Assembly (NCBI GenBank): GCA_951802425.1
Contig: OX637801.1
Location: 434,001-498,000, forward strand
DNA: 64,000 nucleotides
Reading direction: 5' to 3'
Source of the DNA: Clavaria fumosa
Taxonomy: Eukaryota > Basidiomycota > Agaricomycetes > Agaricales > Clavariaceae
Position 1 is the stretch's first letter; each line of letters opens with the position of its first letter. This document shows positions 21,024 to 33,368 of this stretch, one piece after another. Under the pieces are notes generated by a model, which did no database searches, was not told where the DNA came from, and saw only the letters and a program-made list of their open reading frames with translations. Made by a program: the position numbers and the translations under genes.

Positions 21024-22471
21024 TTGGGCATTCTCCGGTTACCAGTCTCTGAACGAATCAACCATAAACCAGGTGCATTGGTTGCGCCACAGAGTGATGT
21101 TATTACCCTCACTCACTTAACACCTGTGCAGACCGAGGCTACAATGTTTGAAGCCTCACCTTTTTCCTCACATCTTCTAGCCACATTGGCCACGCCTAGC
21201 ACACACCCCATGACGCCACCCTCTTTCGACACATTTTTTAAAGATATACCCTTCCTCGATGCGCCTTTCCAATACAGGCCTGCGACTTTACCTTTCCAAG
21301 ATGCGGCTCTGCCTTTCCAGGACACAGCTTTGCCTTTCCAGGACGCGTTTTCGCCTTTCCAGGACGTGCCCTCCCTGGATGCACCTCTCCACAACACGCT
21401 TTCCCTGGACACACCTTTCCAAGACGCACCGTTCCAGAATACACTGTTCCATGACGCGCCTTTCTCCGACCCGCTGACATCGGCCTCGCCAGTCGTCATT
21501 CCCCCCCCAGAAATCGAGTTGAGGCCTCTTGGCTTTAGTGATTACCAGGAGCTAGAGGGTGATGAATATGCCATTTTAAAGAATGCGACATCATCTGCTC
21601 ATCTGAGCAGCTTGTGCCACTCGGCGTTTGAGCCAGTGGACATAACGCAAGTCAAGTCGCATATCAAGGCGGCTCACTCAGAGTGGCATGAGCGCCACCC
21701 ATCGAGCAAAGGATTCGGCAAGTGCCCATCATTTATCTTATTCATTATTGCTGAGAGCATTTCTGTAGCACACTACAATTGTGACGTATCTGTCCCTGAC
21801 CACCACATGATATCCATGTTCCGTCACAAGCTCCAGGCGATGCGAACGCACGATAAAAGCCAAGTTGCCACCATAGTCAACAGCCTGGATCTGGGCAAGA
21901 AAGGCAACAAGAGCCGCAAGGTCAACCACAAACATCCACTTTCTTTCTGCATCATGTTCGAAAATGGGGCCATTAAGTCGTCAGAGGAAGTCTGCACAAG
22001 AGTGAAGCTCCTCAGTACCGATTTCCGATTCGCTCATGACATTGGCAGTAACGTAAGTGGTTTGTTCATTAATGCAACATTGTTTTTCAACATTGTCTCC
22101 TGCAGGGGAAGCTAAAGCACTTCCAGCATCCAGTGCTCGAAGCAGCCATCCGTGCAATCATAGGCACGAAAACCGACTCTATGGCTTGCTTGCCTGGGTG
22201 GCAAGCACTGGGAATCATCCCAGCTGGTTTGTACAGATATGCTCTGGTCGTTGTGAGTGGGTCTCTCCTGATGTAGCCAACTGCTGCTGATGAATCTTCA
22301 GATACAGAATGCATTAGATGTATGTACCAGCAGCACCCTCAATTTAGCTGTGAAAATTACAAGAATTTGTACACTGTAGCTAGGCGAGCCATGGAGGAAG
22401 AGGGCCACAAAAACCCGGAGTTCCTGGCAAGGCAAAAGAAATTTTTTCAAGAGATTATGGAGAACATGTGA
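21024..22471 (+). CDS. Spliced gene with PFQDA repeats, possibly DUF6532-like
   Basis: Exon 1 (21024-22052) begins MGILRLPVSERINHK. About residues 70-150 contain roughly ten imperfect copies of a pentamer-like unit, PFQDA / LPFQDT / PFQNT. A conserved-looking half follows (HLSSLCHSAFEPVDITQVKS). In-frame splicing at 22053-22105 and about 22257-22301 adds FQHPVLEAAIRAIIGTKTD and CENYKNLYTVARRAMEEEG. The gene stops at 22471 after QEIMENM unless a GTGAGC donor there is used. The C-terminal half resembles the DUF6532 fungal family as I remember it; this is tentative. The true start may lie upstream of 21024. A TIR element has landed 40 bp downstream. Confidence 0.5.
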
Positions 22472-22510
22472 GCGTTGAATCATCAATTTTCAGAGTCATG
22501 CTGTACTTTT

Positions 22511-23849
22511 CACTCCCCCACCTATTCCTATAGGAGTCTGATCAGAATGATTGTACTCCTAGGAATCCTATAGGAATGAATCAAAGTCCTAAGAGTCTGA
22601 TAGGAATGGATTGGAATCCTATAGGATTCTGATTGGAATGGGCCATCGTTGTTACAGTGACATTCTGATAAATTTCTGATGAATGTCCAATGAATTTCCA
22701 ATAAATTTCCTACCCAAATTTCAAGTACAGGTACAACAGGTTGTTGTTGCTGTTGTTGTTGTTGCAGTCAATGATGTAGATTCCTTGCAATAAACTATTG
22801 TAATTGCAATAGGTGGCCATTGCAAGAATGACTTGGAAGATAGCTCAGAATGTGTCTTTTGGAGGACAGCTTAACATGAAGGCAGAGACAAGGACATGAC
22901 TTGCATAACCTTGCCTTGCACTCCAACAGACACATTCTGAGCTATCTTCCTGAGAAATTGGCCTAACTTCACCAAACTTTGAACATGTTTTCATGCATAC
23001 ATTGTTAGCTATTAGACAACAGGAATATGTGATTTGACATAAAGGGCTGTCTGGGGAGAGATTTTAATAACTTTGGGAAAATAGACATGGGGAACCTGTA
23101 GTTCTGCACCAAATATTATGGGCATTTGTATTAGATGTCATAAGATATAGTCTGATGGCTGGAATTTGCAATCTGACAAATGGTCATGCTCCCAGGCCAA
23201 TAACACCCTAATTCCTGGTAATGGATTCCAGGGAGGTGGCAGAGATGGTGGGTGTGTTGTTAAACTAATCCACACCCTTCCCATATGTCCACAGGTAGTG
23301 TGTGTATCCTCTACTATCCATTTTCAAGCCAGAGTACTGCAGAATTGTGTAAAAATGAATATTTTCTGTGTATTTTGCAAATTGACACTGAACCAAGGCA
23401 GATACAAATGTGGGGTGTCCAGATTTGGAATCTCCTGATTTTTTCCAATTTTTTGGTGTATAAAAAGTTATAATTTGCAAGCCATGCAAAAAATTTTCCA
23501 CGGTCATAGCAGCTTACCAAAAGCAGCTATGCCTGATTGGTAACCTGGTCCTGAGGGACCAGCCACAGGGGTGCTCAATTTCAAGTTTTTATTTTTAGCA
23601 TTCTTTATTTGCCTTTGTTTGTCTGAGAAGTTTGGTATTCCAAACAAGTCTGATAGGAATCCTATGAAAGGAAATTCCTAGGAAATTCTGATGGTCTTAC
23701 TAATTCCTATCAGAATAAACTAGGAAAAAGAACATAGGAATGCTGATTTCATGCCAGTTTGGCTGGGATAATGTTCCTATCAGATTCCTAGGATTCCTAT
23801 CAATTCCTAGGACTCCTATAGGACTCCTATCGGAATAGGTGGGGGAGTG
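22511..23849. mobile_element. 1.34-kb non-autonomous TIR element
   Basis: The ends are inverted: the left begins CACTCCCCCACCTATTCC and the right ends GGAATAGGTGGGGGAGTG, with similarity continuing about 30 bp. Both subterminal regions (22525-22640 and 23640-23840) are packed with palindromic TCCTATAGGA / TCCTAGGA words, often transposase-binding repeats. No transposase ORF. An internal hairpin pairs about 22835-22860 with about 22922-22947 (GATAGCTCAGAATGTGTCT and its complement). I could not settle the target duplication. Confidence 0.8.
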
Positions 23850-23869
23850 TAAAGACCTCGAGTCATGCC

Positions 23870-24518
23870 TCATTGTGTGGGTCCAGCCCTGAACCCGCAT
23901 ATGGCTTTCTAAATCGCTCATGTGGAATTGCCAAGCCATCAATGTAAGTTTAACTTTCAAATCATGTTTCATCATTTTGACTGATACTTTATTGTAAGTG
24001 GGACACACACAAGTGGTGCAAATTCTGGCACACTGTCCGATGTCACTGCAAAGCCCTCACGGAAACACTTGTTGTGAGTTTATTGCTGAATACCAAACAA
24101 TTTAATTTTAACCGCTCTCAGATCGAAGTTGGCTGACCCCCAATCTAATAAGATACTGAAAACAAATGTTGAAGCTGTTCAATGGGCCAGCTTTATCATA
24201 TGGACCAGCATTTTTGACAGGTGAGTGGGCTGGTCTTGTGGGATATTCACCAGTCAGACATCACAGAGGGCATGGCCCAAGACAGCATTCATTTTAATTC
24301 TTTTTTATATCTATTTGATTTCATCGGTGACAAGAGGAAGACTATGGCGGACAAGGCCAAGTTGTTGGTGTCTGTGTCTGGAATGCTCACCCCATAAATG
24401 CTGCTACTGCTCCAGCTATGGCCATGGGTGCGGCAGGGACATCGTCCTCGCTATCTCCCTTGCCAACAATGTCATCTCCATCCACCTTTCCCTCTACTGC
24501 TCTGACGCCTCAACCTAG
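23870..24518 (+). CDS. Possible exons of an uncharacterised gene
   Basis: An exon-like piece near 24119-24221 (RSKLADPQSNKILKTNVEAV, then QWASFIWTSIF) ends at a GTGAGT donor, and an acceptor near 24340 leads to a Ser/Ala/Pro-rich tail ending about 24518. It could be the 3' part of the gene at 21024, interrupted by the TIR element, or a separate gene. No family recognised. Confidence 0.3.
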
Positions 24519-24760
24519 ATAGTTTTATGTATTCATGTGTAACATCAACCCCCCAACAGTGCATATGAGACTCATGCATGGCTGGGTCGCCCATTCTGAA
24601 CGACCTGCTCAGTGTGGTTTGAAGTACAGGCTTTTTTTGTGGACTCAATCGCCGAGACTGTCTCTGTCCTACCACCTCGGCATCACCCGAAGCATCTAGA
24701 CACACGGATAGTTTATTTGTCTATATTTTTACTTCTTACCCCCCCATCCACCACCAACTC

Positions 24761-26180
24761 ATGTCATTGCGTCTCGACAACAGGGTTGAAGTCCGGTCAG
24801 GATCACTACTCGGCCTAGAAGGCTATGTCACTGCTATTCACGACAACCTCAGAATCTCTGTCCATGTTCCACAGTTGGATGAAGTCATCGACATACTTGA
24901 GTCCAAGCTCAAGAGAAAGTTCAAGCCTGGTGATTTTGTGAGGGTGCTGGAAGGCATTCATCATGATAAATCTGGCTTCGTCATGCTGGTTGATGAAGGT
25001 AGAGCCTGGATTTACCAACCAAGAGGTGCAGGCGATGAAGTAAGTCATGTTTTCATTGATGGTCCGATTGACATGATGCCGTTTGGGACAGTGCGAAGTC
25101 CTGCTTACGACAATTGACTGGGTGCAACTCGGCAAGCAGGTGGATGTAGACGTGCATCCAGATCTGACAAACCTCAAACGGGACGAAATGTACAGGGCTC
25201 AATCCGTACTGGCACATGGAGGTGCGAATCATATCAGGTCTGCACAAGGCTCTGCACGGTACCATGCTAGGAAGCCAAGAGACCAAGGATGGAAAGGTGA
25301 TGGTGGATGTGGTGTTGGACTTGGTGGATGCACGTCCGCTTGTCGCACTGGCAATGGAGGACGTGGTGGAGCATTTGTAAGTGATAATGAGTCAATTGGT
25401 CCCTCTACTCATTATTATTCAGTATTGGCCTTCCTCTTCCTCATGCACGGTGGATTCCGGAGCGCAGATACCTTGCCATGATGTCTGCCCCTCCTGTTCC
25501 CATTGCAATGCGCTCAACAACACCACCTTTGCCGGATCCAGAGGAGGATGTCCTTCGTCCAAAGCCAGTGCTCCCTGAAGAGTTGGCGACAAGTGAGCCT
25601 GAAGAGTTGGCGACAAGCGAGCCTCAAGAAGCACCACCAATTCCTGGTAAGTGTCTCTAAATGCTTCATCTCTAGATGCTTCCTTTGTGGACACTTATGC
25701 ATACTTTCAGGTGCTTGGCTCCTTAACAGGAGACTTATTGGGCGGTGCTTAGACATTCGCATCAAAGGAATGGTCCCTTTCTTTCATCGAGGCAGATACA
25801 GCTTCGTCATGCTAGACTCCGTACCCTCAAATCTCGAAAGTTCAGTCGAGGTGAGGATGGGCTACAAGCAAAACCGACTTCGATTTTGGGTGTGCCACCT
25901 CTTGCCAGAGCAGACAACGGAGCGCCCACTCCCTGCTCACATGCAGGCCAACAGCCTACCAGCTAGTGCCCATGCTATATCATCCACTCCAAATGAACAT
26001 GTTGTCATCATCAGACCAGACACCTATGGGATAACGACTCTAATCGGGTATTTTGGCCTCATGCTCCCTAGTCCTGATCCGAACCTGGGATTGATTGCTT
26101 TGATGGAGGTTTGGCCTCCCTGCTGGTTAGAAGCTTGTTACTTTCCTGTTAACTCTTTGTGCTGTTCTTCCATGATGTAG
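24761..26180 (+). CDS. SPT5-like protein with KOW-type segments (spliced)
   Basis: Exon 1 starts MSLRLDNRVEVRSGSLLGLE and contains FKPGDFVRVLEGIHHDKSG, the pattern of a KOW motif found in the elongation factor SPT5 and in ribosomal proteins. A GTAAGT donor near 25040 and an acceptor near 25091 join it to EVLLTTIDWVQLGKQVDVDV. The middle (25210-25700) has further introns that I could not place. The last exon (from about 25711) holds LIGRCLDIRIKGMVPFFHRG and TPNEHVVIIRPDTYGITTL, more KOW-like barrels, and stops at 26180. It lacks the NGN and acidic regions of true SPT5, so I read it as a divergent SPT5-like paralogue of unknown role, possibly element-associated. Confidence 0.5.
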
Positions 26181-26399
26181 GCCAATTGCATCATGTATTC
26201 ATGCTAGTGTACTATACTGCAACTGGATAGATTTGCGGTTGACCTGTGCTATGCTAGGTAGTCATTTGGATCTTCCCACCCTCACTGTGCTGGGGGGGCG
26301 GCGATGTGTGATGAAAGCAGTGTTCTGAGGTTTGCGGTTTCTCATGGTGCCATGTGATCCATGTTAATCAGCTTTAAGTGATCATACTCTCATCCTCAC

Positions 26400-27015
26400 A
26401 GGCTATTGAACCAGGCTTGAGCAAGCCTCACCTCAAGGTTCTGCGGCAATAGAGGAGATCCAAATATTTAAGAGTGGCACCTTTAGAGTCAAGAAAAGTA
26501 TGATGAAAAATCCAACTGCCACTTTTATTCCACCAGTTGCTTGCCCATCGCCCAAGAAGTGGCTCGTGACCCAGGTTGGAGATGGAGAGAGCCAACCCAG
26601 TCCAGCCAAGAAACCCGTAGTCACGGCTCGTCCATTTTCCATTGTGCTCAGGCTACTTGCGAACTTGTTGTACAGGGTGATCCAGTGAGTCCGATTCAGC
26701 GCACCAAATGTAGTTCAACCTGAATCGGGGTTGCTAGATCATTCTTCTCACTCTCGCCATCGGTTATTTAATCCTGGAGGGCTGTTTGTTTGGGAATGGC
26801 GAGCGTACAGGCAACGTAGACCTTGTCAACTTCGCCCTGAACTACACGCAGGGCATCCATCCAAATCTTGACTTCAGTGATCTCCAAACCGTCTTCGACA
26901 CTGTCGTTCAATGCAACGACCTTCCATTTTCCTGTGATGCCACTTCACATCTGCCTTCGCCAACGGAGGCAAGAATTCAACTCCAAAAGGCTTTAAAAAC
27001 GGTGCCACGCTGATC
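26400..27015 (+). other. Weak coding traces, no family recognised
   Basis: A stretch around 26455-26640 reads EIQIFKSGTFRVKKSMMKNP and continues Pro-rich. A separate 75-residue frame at 26786-27013 begins [20 protein letters not shown]. Both may be exons of one fungal gene; splice evidence is insufficient. Confidence 0.25.
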
Positions 27016-27111
27016 TCGATGTCCCTCTACTCACGCATGGACTCACAGTTCGAAAATTGTTCTGTTTCTCATGGTTCTAATGATGGACAGACAGTACCGC
27101 ACTACTCTAGT

Positions 27112-28072
27112 TTGTGTCATCCGAGGTGAGGTCGATAATGTCCTGTTTATCCACTAAACCGGCTGACTGCATGTTGTCATACTTCATACACTGGTGATTG
27201 TGGAAAGCCCTCCTCGTCATAAGCAAACCGCATGCACACTTCGCAACAAGTTTCTTAAATTCGTTTTCTTGCACCCTGATATCATCAAGAGCCATAATCT
27301 TCATCATCACAGATGGCGAGGTTCTTTTAGGGAATGTGGCGATCGCCGCGAGAACGTGATCGAGGCCTGTGAGTTCATACATCAGGAGTCAATTGCTTGC
27401 TGGTGAAATGGTGCAGTTACCTGCAGAATTGGACAAGGGCTCTGAAACATACAACAGTACTTGAATGGTACCTGAATGTGCCATAGTCAGAAGCTGTAGG
27501 GAGCTGCGGGAACAAAACACGGACCTGTAATGTGCAGATATTCCCGTGTCAGAAGCTCAATCCTCCCATACATTCGGTCAAGGCCAGCTGAACCGCCATG
27601 TAAGTAGTGCATTAAGTTATTCATTGCATGCCACTCACTGAAATAGCCACAGCAGTTGGTAACACACCTAACAATATATTCGCCAGCGTACTCTCCAGCT
27701 GCACTAATAAATGCCACGGTCTCCCTGTATGCTCTCATGCCAGGGATGTCCATCGCACAAAGGCAAGATGGGCCCCAGAAGTCATGGGTTCGGCAATACT
27801 CTGCAAAATCGGCCAGCTCCACTCGAATCCCTGAGTCATTGATTGGCCTGTGTTAGGTGAACCTCCATATGTGACAATTGAGATAAGTCTACTCACCAAA
27901 GCCATGCACGCAGGTCCTTGGTTGGGGCGTTGTAGTGTAAGAGCAGTCCATCTTGTTGCCTGAGTTGCTTTTCAATCTGGTTGAGGTAGGAATCGAATCG
28001 AGTTGGGTTCCCTCTTGTTCCTGTTTGAATGTTGCGCGAGAATCCACTGCTTTCCAGTGCACCAGGGCTCAT
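27112..28072 (-). CDS. Conserved-looking hypothetical protein, spliced
   Basis: Exon 1 (28072-27897) encodes MSPGALESSGFSRNIQTGTR and ends at a GTGAGT donor. Exon 2 begins at 27847 (after an ACAG acceptor) with IELADFAEYC-type sequence and includes FWGPSCLCAMDIPGMRAYRE and YIVRCVTNCCGYF. A further intron near 27650-27590 joins GLDRMYGRIELLTREYLHIT. The last exon (about 27382-27112) has a Cys/His cluster, CACGLLMTRRAFHNHQC, and an acidic tail, ending at TAG 27112. The C-x-C-x9-H-x-H-x-C arrangement suggests a small zinc site. Function unknown. No stop in the exons as read. Confidence 0.5.
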
Positions 28073-28319
28073 GATGGATAGGGTGAAGTGGGGATGGGTG
28101 GTGATGGCAGAGGGGGGGTTCCTATGGTAATGCGGTTGGGCTTCAAGGTGACTGGTTTTATACATGTTCGGAATCATCTCCTCTTGGTATGGAAATCGCT
28201 CCTGACCTTCAAATCATATTGTTGCTTTGCCATTTCATGCTTCATCAGTTTGCCTATTTTGTCCTTTTATTGAGTTTGTTGCTTTGTTGCTTTGTGTGAT
28301 TTTCACCTAGGAAACCATT

Positions 28320-28660
28320 GCTATTCACCACTTCTCAGGGTGTTTCATATGGTGATTTTAACCAGGTTTTGGTCTTGCAGTGCAAGGTCTCAACAAGATT
28401 ACTTGCAAGAACCGCTACCCTATCCCTCGAATTGAGACCCTTGTTGACCAGCTGTGTTCAGCCAAAATCTACTCAAAAATCAACCTCTGTGTTGGGTATA
28501 ACAACATGAGGATAGCTGAAGGAGACAAGTGGAAAACTGCATTCCACACTCGCTACAGTGCGTTTGAACACACCCATGACCTTTCAGCATCTCATGAATG
28601 ATATCTTTCATGATTTGGTTGACATTAACATAGTCATTTACCTTTGAGCTTGGAACCATT
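28320..28660 (+). pseudogene. Ty3/gypsy RT fragment
   Basis: Contains [19 protein letters not shown] and [17 protein letters not shown], the standard gypsy RT core. It then shifts frame and deletes the FGLTNAPA region, resuming [17 protein letters not shown] before a stop where the catalytic Asp pair should be. Short, frameshifted, dead. Confidence 0.8.
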
Positions 28661-31095
28661 GTGATTGATAGGTCTTGTTACAAGAAGCTGTGCCAAAGGC
28701 TTGGATGAGCTTTCTGTGAGCTTTCTGTGAGGTTGTCAGGGGCTGGGACTATCTGAGTCCCTAAAGATGGAATAAGAGGTTCAAATGCAGTGCGATCTTC
28801 TGGTTTGAGCTGGGTGAGAATGCGGTCACTGGGTCTTCCGGGCTGGATGAAGGCTTGGAGCAGCTCGATCCTGGCGCTGTACTCGGTGTCATCAGTCTCA
28901 ATAACTTATTGGCAAAAATTGGAGACTCTGCAGGTGATACAGTGTACTGTGGGTCCTTGACACACCAAACAGTGTTTCTCAATTTGCTTTCACAGCAACC
29001 ACATTTTGGTCAAAGTAAAGAGACAGAATCCTTCAGAAACCTCTAGTAATACTGCTAATATATATATATGCTATAATGACTTATTGACAAGAAAATATTG
29101 TATGAAGCAAACCTTGCGGAGGTGCCGATGTCACAGCTTTCGGTTCCTTGACACAGGTGTGACCCTTGTCACATATCCTCGACACCTCATCGCAAACAGC
29201 AACGACTACCCATCTCTGCCATCAAATGAGCTCCGAAGACATCAAAACACCTTTGTATCCATCCTGGTAAGCATCAGATCATCAGAATCCTCAGAATCTC
29301 AATAGGAATGTGTGATCCAGGGAAGCGGCACAGATGTGATGGAATGCGTGAGCACAACGCGACCTGTCACATTTATCAAATGTGATCAAAGACCAATTCT
29401 GGAGCATTCAATTTTGATCGGATCTTGCTGATTCAGAGGGAGAATTTGTTCAAAATTGAGCCATCTATGGTGTCAATTTATTGTGAAATTTTTGGTGATG
29501 TGTATAAAGAACAGTGATTGGGACAAAAGTTGAGAGACATGAGAAATTGATGAAATTGTTGCCTCAATTGTCCCACAACATTGAGTTTTCATCTGTCGGC
29601 TGTCAACCTTGGCCTGAACATGGATGTGATGGTCCTTAAGGTTCATCTACGGTAGCTAAGACAAAGAGTAGAAAGTGATAGAGTCTCCCTCTAAGTGTGT
29701 CAAGGAATGTCAGTGTGTCAAGAGTGATTGAACTTGGCCAGGTGGTGTGTGAGTTGGGTGATCTGATCCCTTCACTGTCTTCAGGAGGGGTAGATCCTTC
29801 TGGAAGTTGGTGTGATAGCTACGTTGGGCCAACCAGAGATAGGGTATCTCTCAGGCAACATAGGGAATGCCAGTGTGATTCTTCACCAAAGTACAATGAG
29901 GTGATAGAAGACAAGTGAACAATGCTAAGGTGTTTCTCATGTCGTCGCACCCCTTATATACCCGAAAGGGGCCACAGGTGCAGCCCAACTCCACAGAACA
30001 AGGATGCTATCCATCCGCTGTGCCACTGTCCTCCGCAGTCCTGCCCAGTCCGCAGCTGCTTCTGCCATGTTGCCATAGCCTCACAGTACCACATGGCCCA
30101 CACCTATCTGATCCTATTCTTCAATGGGATCCTTCACACTCACCCCATCATTGGACATCATCACCTTTCACATATTGGTCCATGTGCTACTCCTCTACCC
30201 ACCACATGGGGCAGCTTATCTCCACATGCTCCCTCCCAACTGCCATGTGCTCCTGTATGACAGCTCTCCCTTGCTGTCCAGCTTATCTCTCAGCTCTTAT
30301 CTGCCCCTCATAGTATATAAGGAGGTCTTGTACTGCTTCCCTCTCCTCATTACCATGATGTGCTGGGGCCCACACAAACTCAATTTTCTCCCCTCCTCTA
30401 ATGTCTTCCAACAAGTTGCCCCCCTCGTACTCTCTTGTGCCGCCTTTCACTGGGCAGTTCAACAAGGCCCCGACGATCTCCTTATCCTTACCATTGCTCG
30501 ATGATGCTTTGCTTGTGGACATCCTGGCCATTTTGCATTGTCATGCCCTCGAGTCATCTGCCTGGGTAACCTTATCTGCGACCTCCTCAAGGATCCCCAC
30601 AGTACCGTCTTTTCTTCCATTTCTCATTTTGCTTGCTGATCTCCTTTTTTCATAGAATGGGATTCCATTCCTCCTACCCAGTGGGCATCCCCCACTTCTT
30701 ATTCAGGATGGAATGCCACCCCTCCTTTGTTGCCTCCTCTGCCAGCCCCTGAGATGGCTACAGTGGCTTTGCCAGACATGGAGGGGAGAGTACATCCGGG
30801 TTGGGGAGTCTCCTTCCTGCTCAGTGGACAAGGATAGGCTCTGGGTCTAGTGGCCTGAATGTCGAAGATTCTGTTTGACATAATACATAGTTTCTGGTTC
30901 CAAATTGGTTTTTGTATTACTTAGGTGCTTCGATCCCATAAACCAATTCACCTATGGCCATCAACAGCAAGGAGCATCTCCTTGCTCTTGATTGCCATTG
31001 GTACCTTTGGTTTCATTGTTTCGCAGTTGTCCTTAGTTGTGTTTGCCTTTGTCGTAGTTTGTCCTGATTATATAATCGACTTCATCATTCTTCCC
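28661..31095. other. No gene recognised
   Basis: CpG-poor sequence with short frames only. A small exon-like piece near 29160-29270 (LVTYPRHLIANSNDYPSLPS) ends at a GTAAGC donor but has no partner that I can join. Frames at 29915-30655 are Pro/Ser/Leu-rich with no family resemblance. Probably remnants of old elements. Confidence 0.3.
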
Positions 31096-31099
31096 ATGA

Positions 31100-31605
31100 C
31101 AGGTCTTGTCTCTCTTGGTGACCTCAAGATTGCCAAGACACTTCTGCTTTACTCTGACTCATCCTCTGCACTCATACAAACTCGTGCACCTAAGTATTCC
31201 CTTTATTTTGTCTTGGTACTGATTTCTTCAAACCCTACAGGTTCTCTTGTCAGTTGGCAAAGTCATTGCCTTCACCAACACACTTCTCAATGCTGTTGCG
31301 ACTACCTGTGACTCTTTCAACGTCGTCTCTTTCCTTCACCTTGTCTTTTTCCTTCCTTATGCTTTGTTGGTTGACCTCATGACCCTCTCAGTGACATCAT
31401 CTCTCTCTCAACTCATCAATTTCCATTTTATGCTTCATCTACCAACTTCGCAACCCTTCCAGTGACATCTTCCTACTCTTTACTTGTCTTTCCTCATTCT
31501 CACATCTTCCCAGATGTCTTTGTGACCTTCCAGGACTGAGCATTTTTGACTGTGCTCAACAGTTGATTGGTCTTAGTGAGTTTCTAGGATCAGTCACCAA
31601 CAAGT
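31100..31605 (+). repeat. Degenerate inverted repeat, left arm
   Basis: Pairs in reverse complement with about 32140-32510. Anchors are CTCTTGGTGACC and its complement GGTCACCAAGTGAG, and GATTGGTCTTAGTGAG against CTCGCTAAGACCAATC. Identity is visibly lower than in the 14.3-kb palindrome. Likely two LTR-type copies in opposite orientation. Confidence 0.6.
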
Positions 31606-31650
31606 CGATCTCCAGCATTACTATTGAAATGGGACAGGCCCTAACAGGTT

Positions 31651-31760
31651 ACTTGGGACAAGAAGGGGAGCATAATTTGAAAGGTATAAGCATCTGACTG
31701 TCGGTGGCACATTTGAGTGTTAAGTTTGCAAGGTCATAAGAGCAGTCATGTGGGTGATGT
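31651..31760 (+). repeat. Degenerate direct repeat, copy 1
   Basis: ACTTGGGACAAGAAGGGGAG to GTGGGTGATG, about 110 bp, resembling 32871-32968 in the same orientation. Changes include several consistent with CpG loss in this copy. Confidence 0.6.
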
Positions 31761-32139
31761 GAGTGTTATTGAGAATCTGGTAGGTGTGGTGATGGGGGCA
31801 GTCGAAGCACGGGTAGCCGAGTTGTTTGACAAGGGACTCGGCTTCTTCGCGAGGGGTTTAAGCATGGCTGGAGGCGACTTGAGGGGGTTCCTCGGGTTGG
31901 GATTGGGCAACAGATGCAGGTCGCTCTTGAACAGTGGTGGGTGGTTCACGAGCAGCCTCCAATATAATTGGAGTGATAGTGTGGGAACCTGTGCGAGTTT
32001 AGAAATGATGAGTAATGGGTTGGGGGGGAGTATGGCTGGTAGACATAATAGGGTGTTATCCGGGTGTTGAGTGGTGGGGCGAGGGGGAGACTTGATATTA
32101 TGTTAGGACTTGTCCCGGCTCATGAGTAATGTTGAAAGT

Positions 32140-32510
32140 CAACTCATTGGTGACTGGTCCTGGAAACTCGCTAAGACCAATCAACTGTTGAGTACAGTCG
32201 AGAATACTCAGTCCTGGAAGGTCACAAATACATTTGATGAAGTATAAGGGAAGGAAAAGACGAGTTTAAAAGAAAAAGACGATGTTGAGAAGGTCGCGGT
32301 AGGTCGCAACAGTGTCGAGAGGTGTGTATTGGTTGAAGGCGATGACTTTGCCAACCGATGAAAGAACCTGTAGGGTTCTGGAGATCAGTACCAAGATGAA
32401 ATAGGAAATACTTAGGTTGCGTGAGTTGTACGAGCGCAGAGAACGAATTAGAGGAAAGCTAGAGATATATCTTGGTGTGATCTGGTCACCAAGTGAGACA
32501 AGTTCTATCA
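32140..32510 (-). repeat. Degenerate inverted repeat, right arm
   Basis: Counterpart of 31100-31605. The surrounding stretch to 33368 shows no gene that I recognise. Confidence 0.6.
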
Positions 32511-32870
32511 ATCGCGCTGGTTCGAAGCTCAAAGGGCATTGTGCCTCAAGCTTAAACCAAGTTGTGTCAATATCAAGTCTACAGTACAAGAAGTACAGGC
32601 GAGACTTATATACATGTGTATAGCAGCTATAACGAAGAAGGAAAAGTACAGAAGTCACCAAGCGACAAGACTATAGTAGTACGGGGTATAACTAATTGTA
32701 TAGTGACCATGTGCATGTTCTACTAAGGTTGCGAGGGGTAAGGAAGACATAGGTAAGGTCGCAAACGTGACCGGTCATGGGTCACGACCTAGTTAAATAG
32801 ACATATACATGACTATAACTATGGGGAGATGCTCAGACCATCACTAATGTAATTATAGACTACTGGGAAC

Positions 32871-32968
32871 AGAAGGGTAGCATAATTTGAGAGGATATAC
32901 AGCTGACCGTCAGTGGCGTGTTTCGGTGCTAAAGTTGTGAGGTCATGCAAGTGGTCACGTGGGTGATG
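32871..32968 (+). repeat. Degenerate direct repeat, copy 2
   Basis: Second copy of 31651-31760; it keeps CpGs where the first has TpG or CpA. Confidence 0.55.
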
Positions 32969-33368
32969 CTAGTGATGCAGGTGACCTTGGGCGGCGAGTC
33001 ATGTGAGTCATGCTGGTAATGTTGGTAATGCAAATAACACGAATAGCGCCCGTGACAGTAGTAGCGCTGGGGGTGCCATGCGGCAACTCACATGTCGATT
33101 ATGGAAAGTGTGCAATGGCGTGTCGTGCATCGAATAGTGGATTCGGACGGTAAATATGCGTAGGGTGAAGTGGCGAGAGGCGATGCGGATATGGTACAGT
33201 GGTCGCGAGTGTCGTGTGGTGGTGGGATAAATTGGGAGGGCTTCCAGAGGAGAATGGCGGGTCTGGGAAGTGCGTAGAGGGGTTTGCGAGGTTGTAGGAG
33301 GCTTTTGGGAGACTCGTAAGTGTTGGTAGAGTCAGTTTGGGCAAAGGAAAAATGAATGGGTCCTGACA

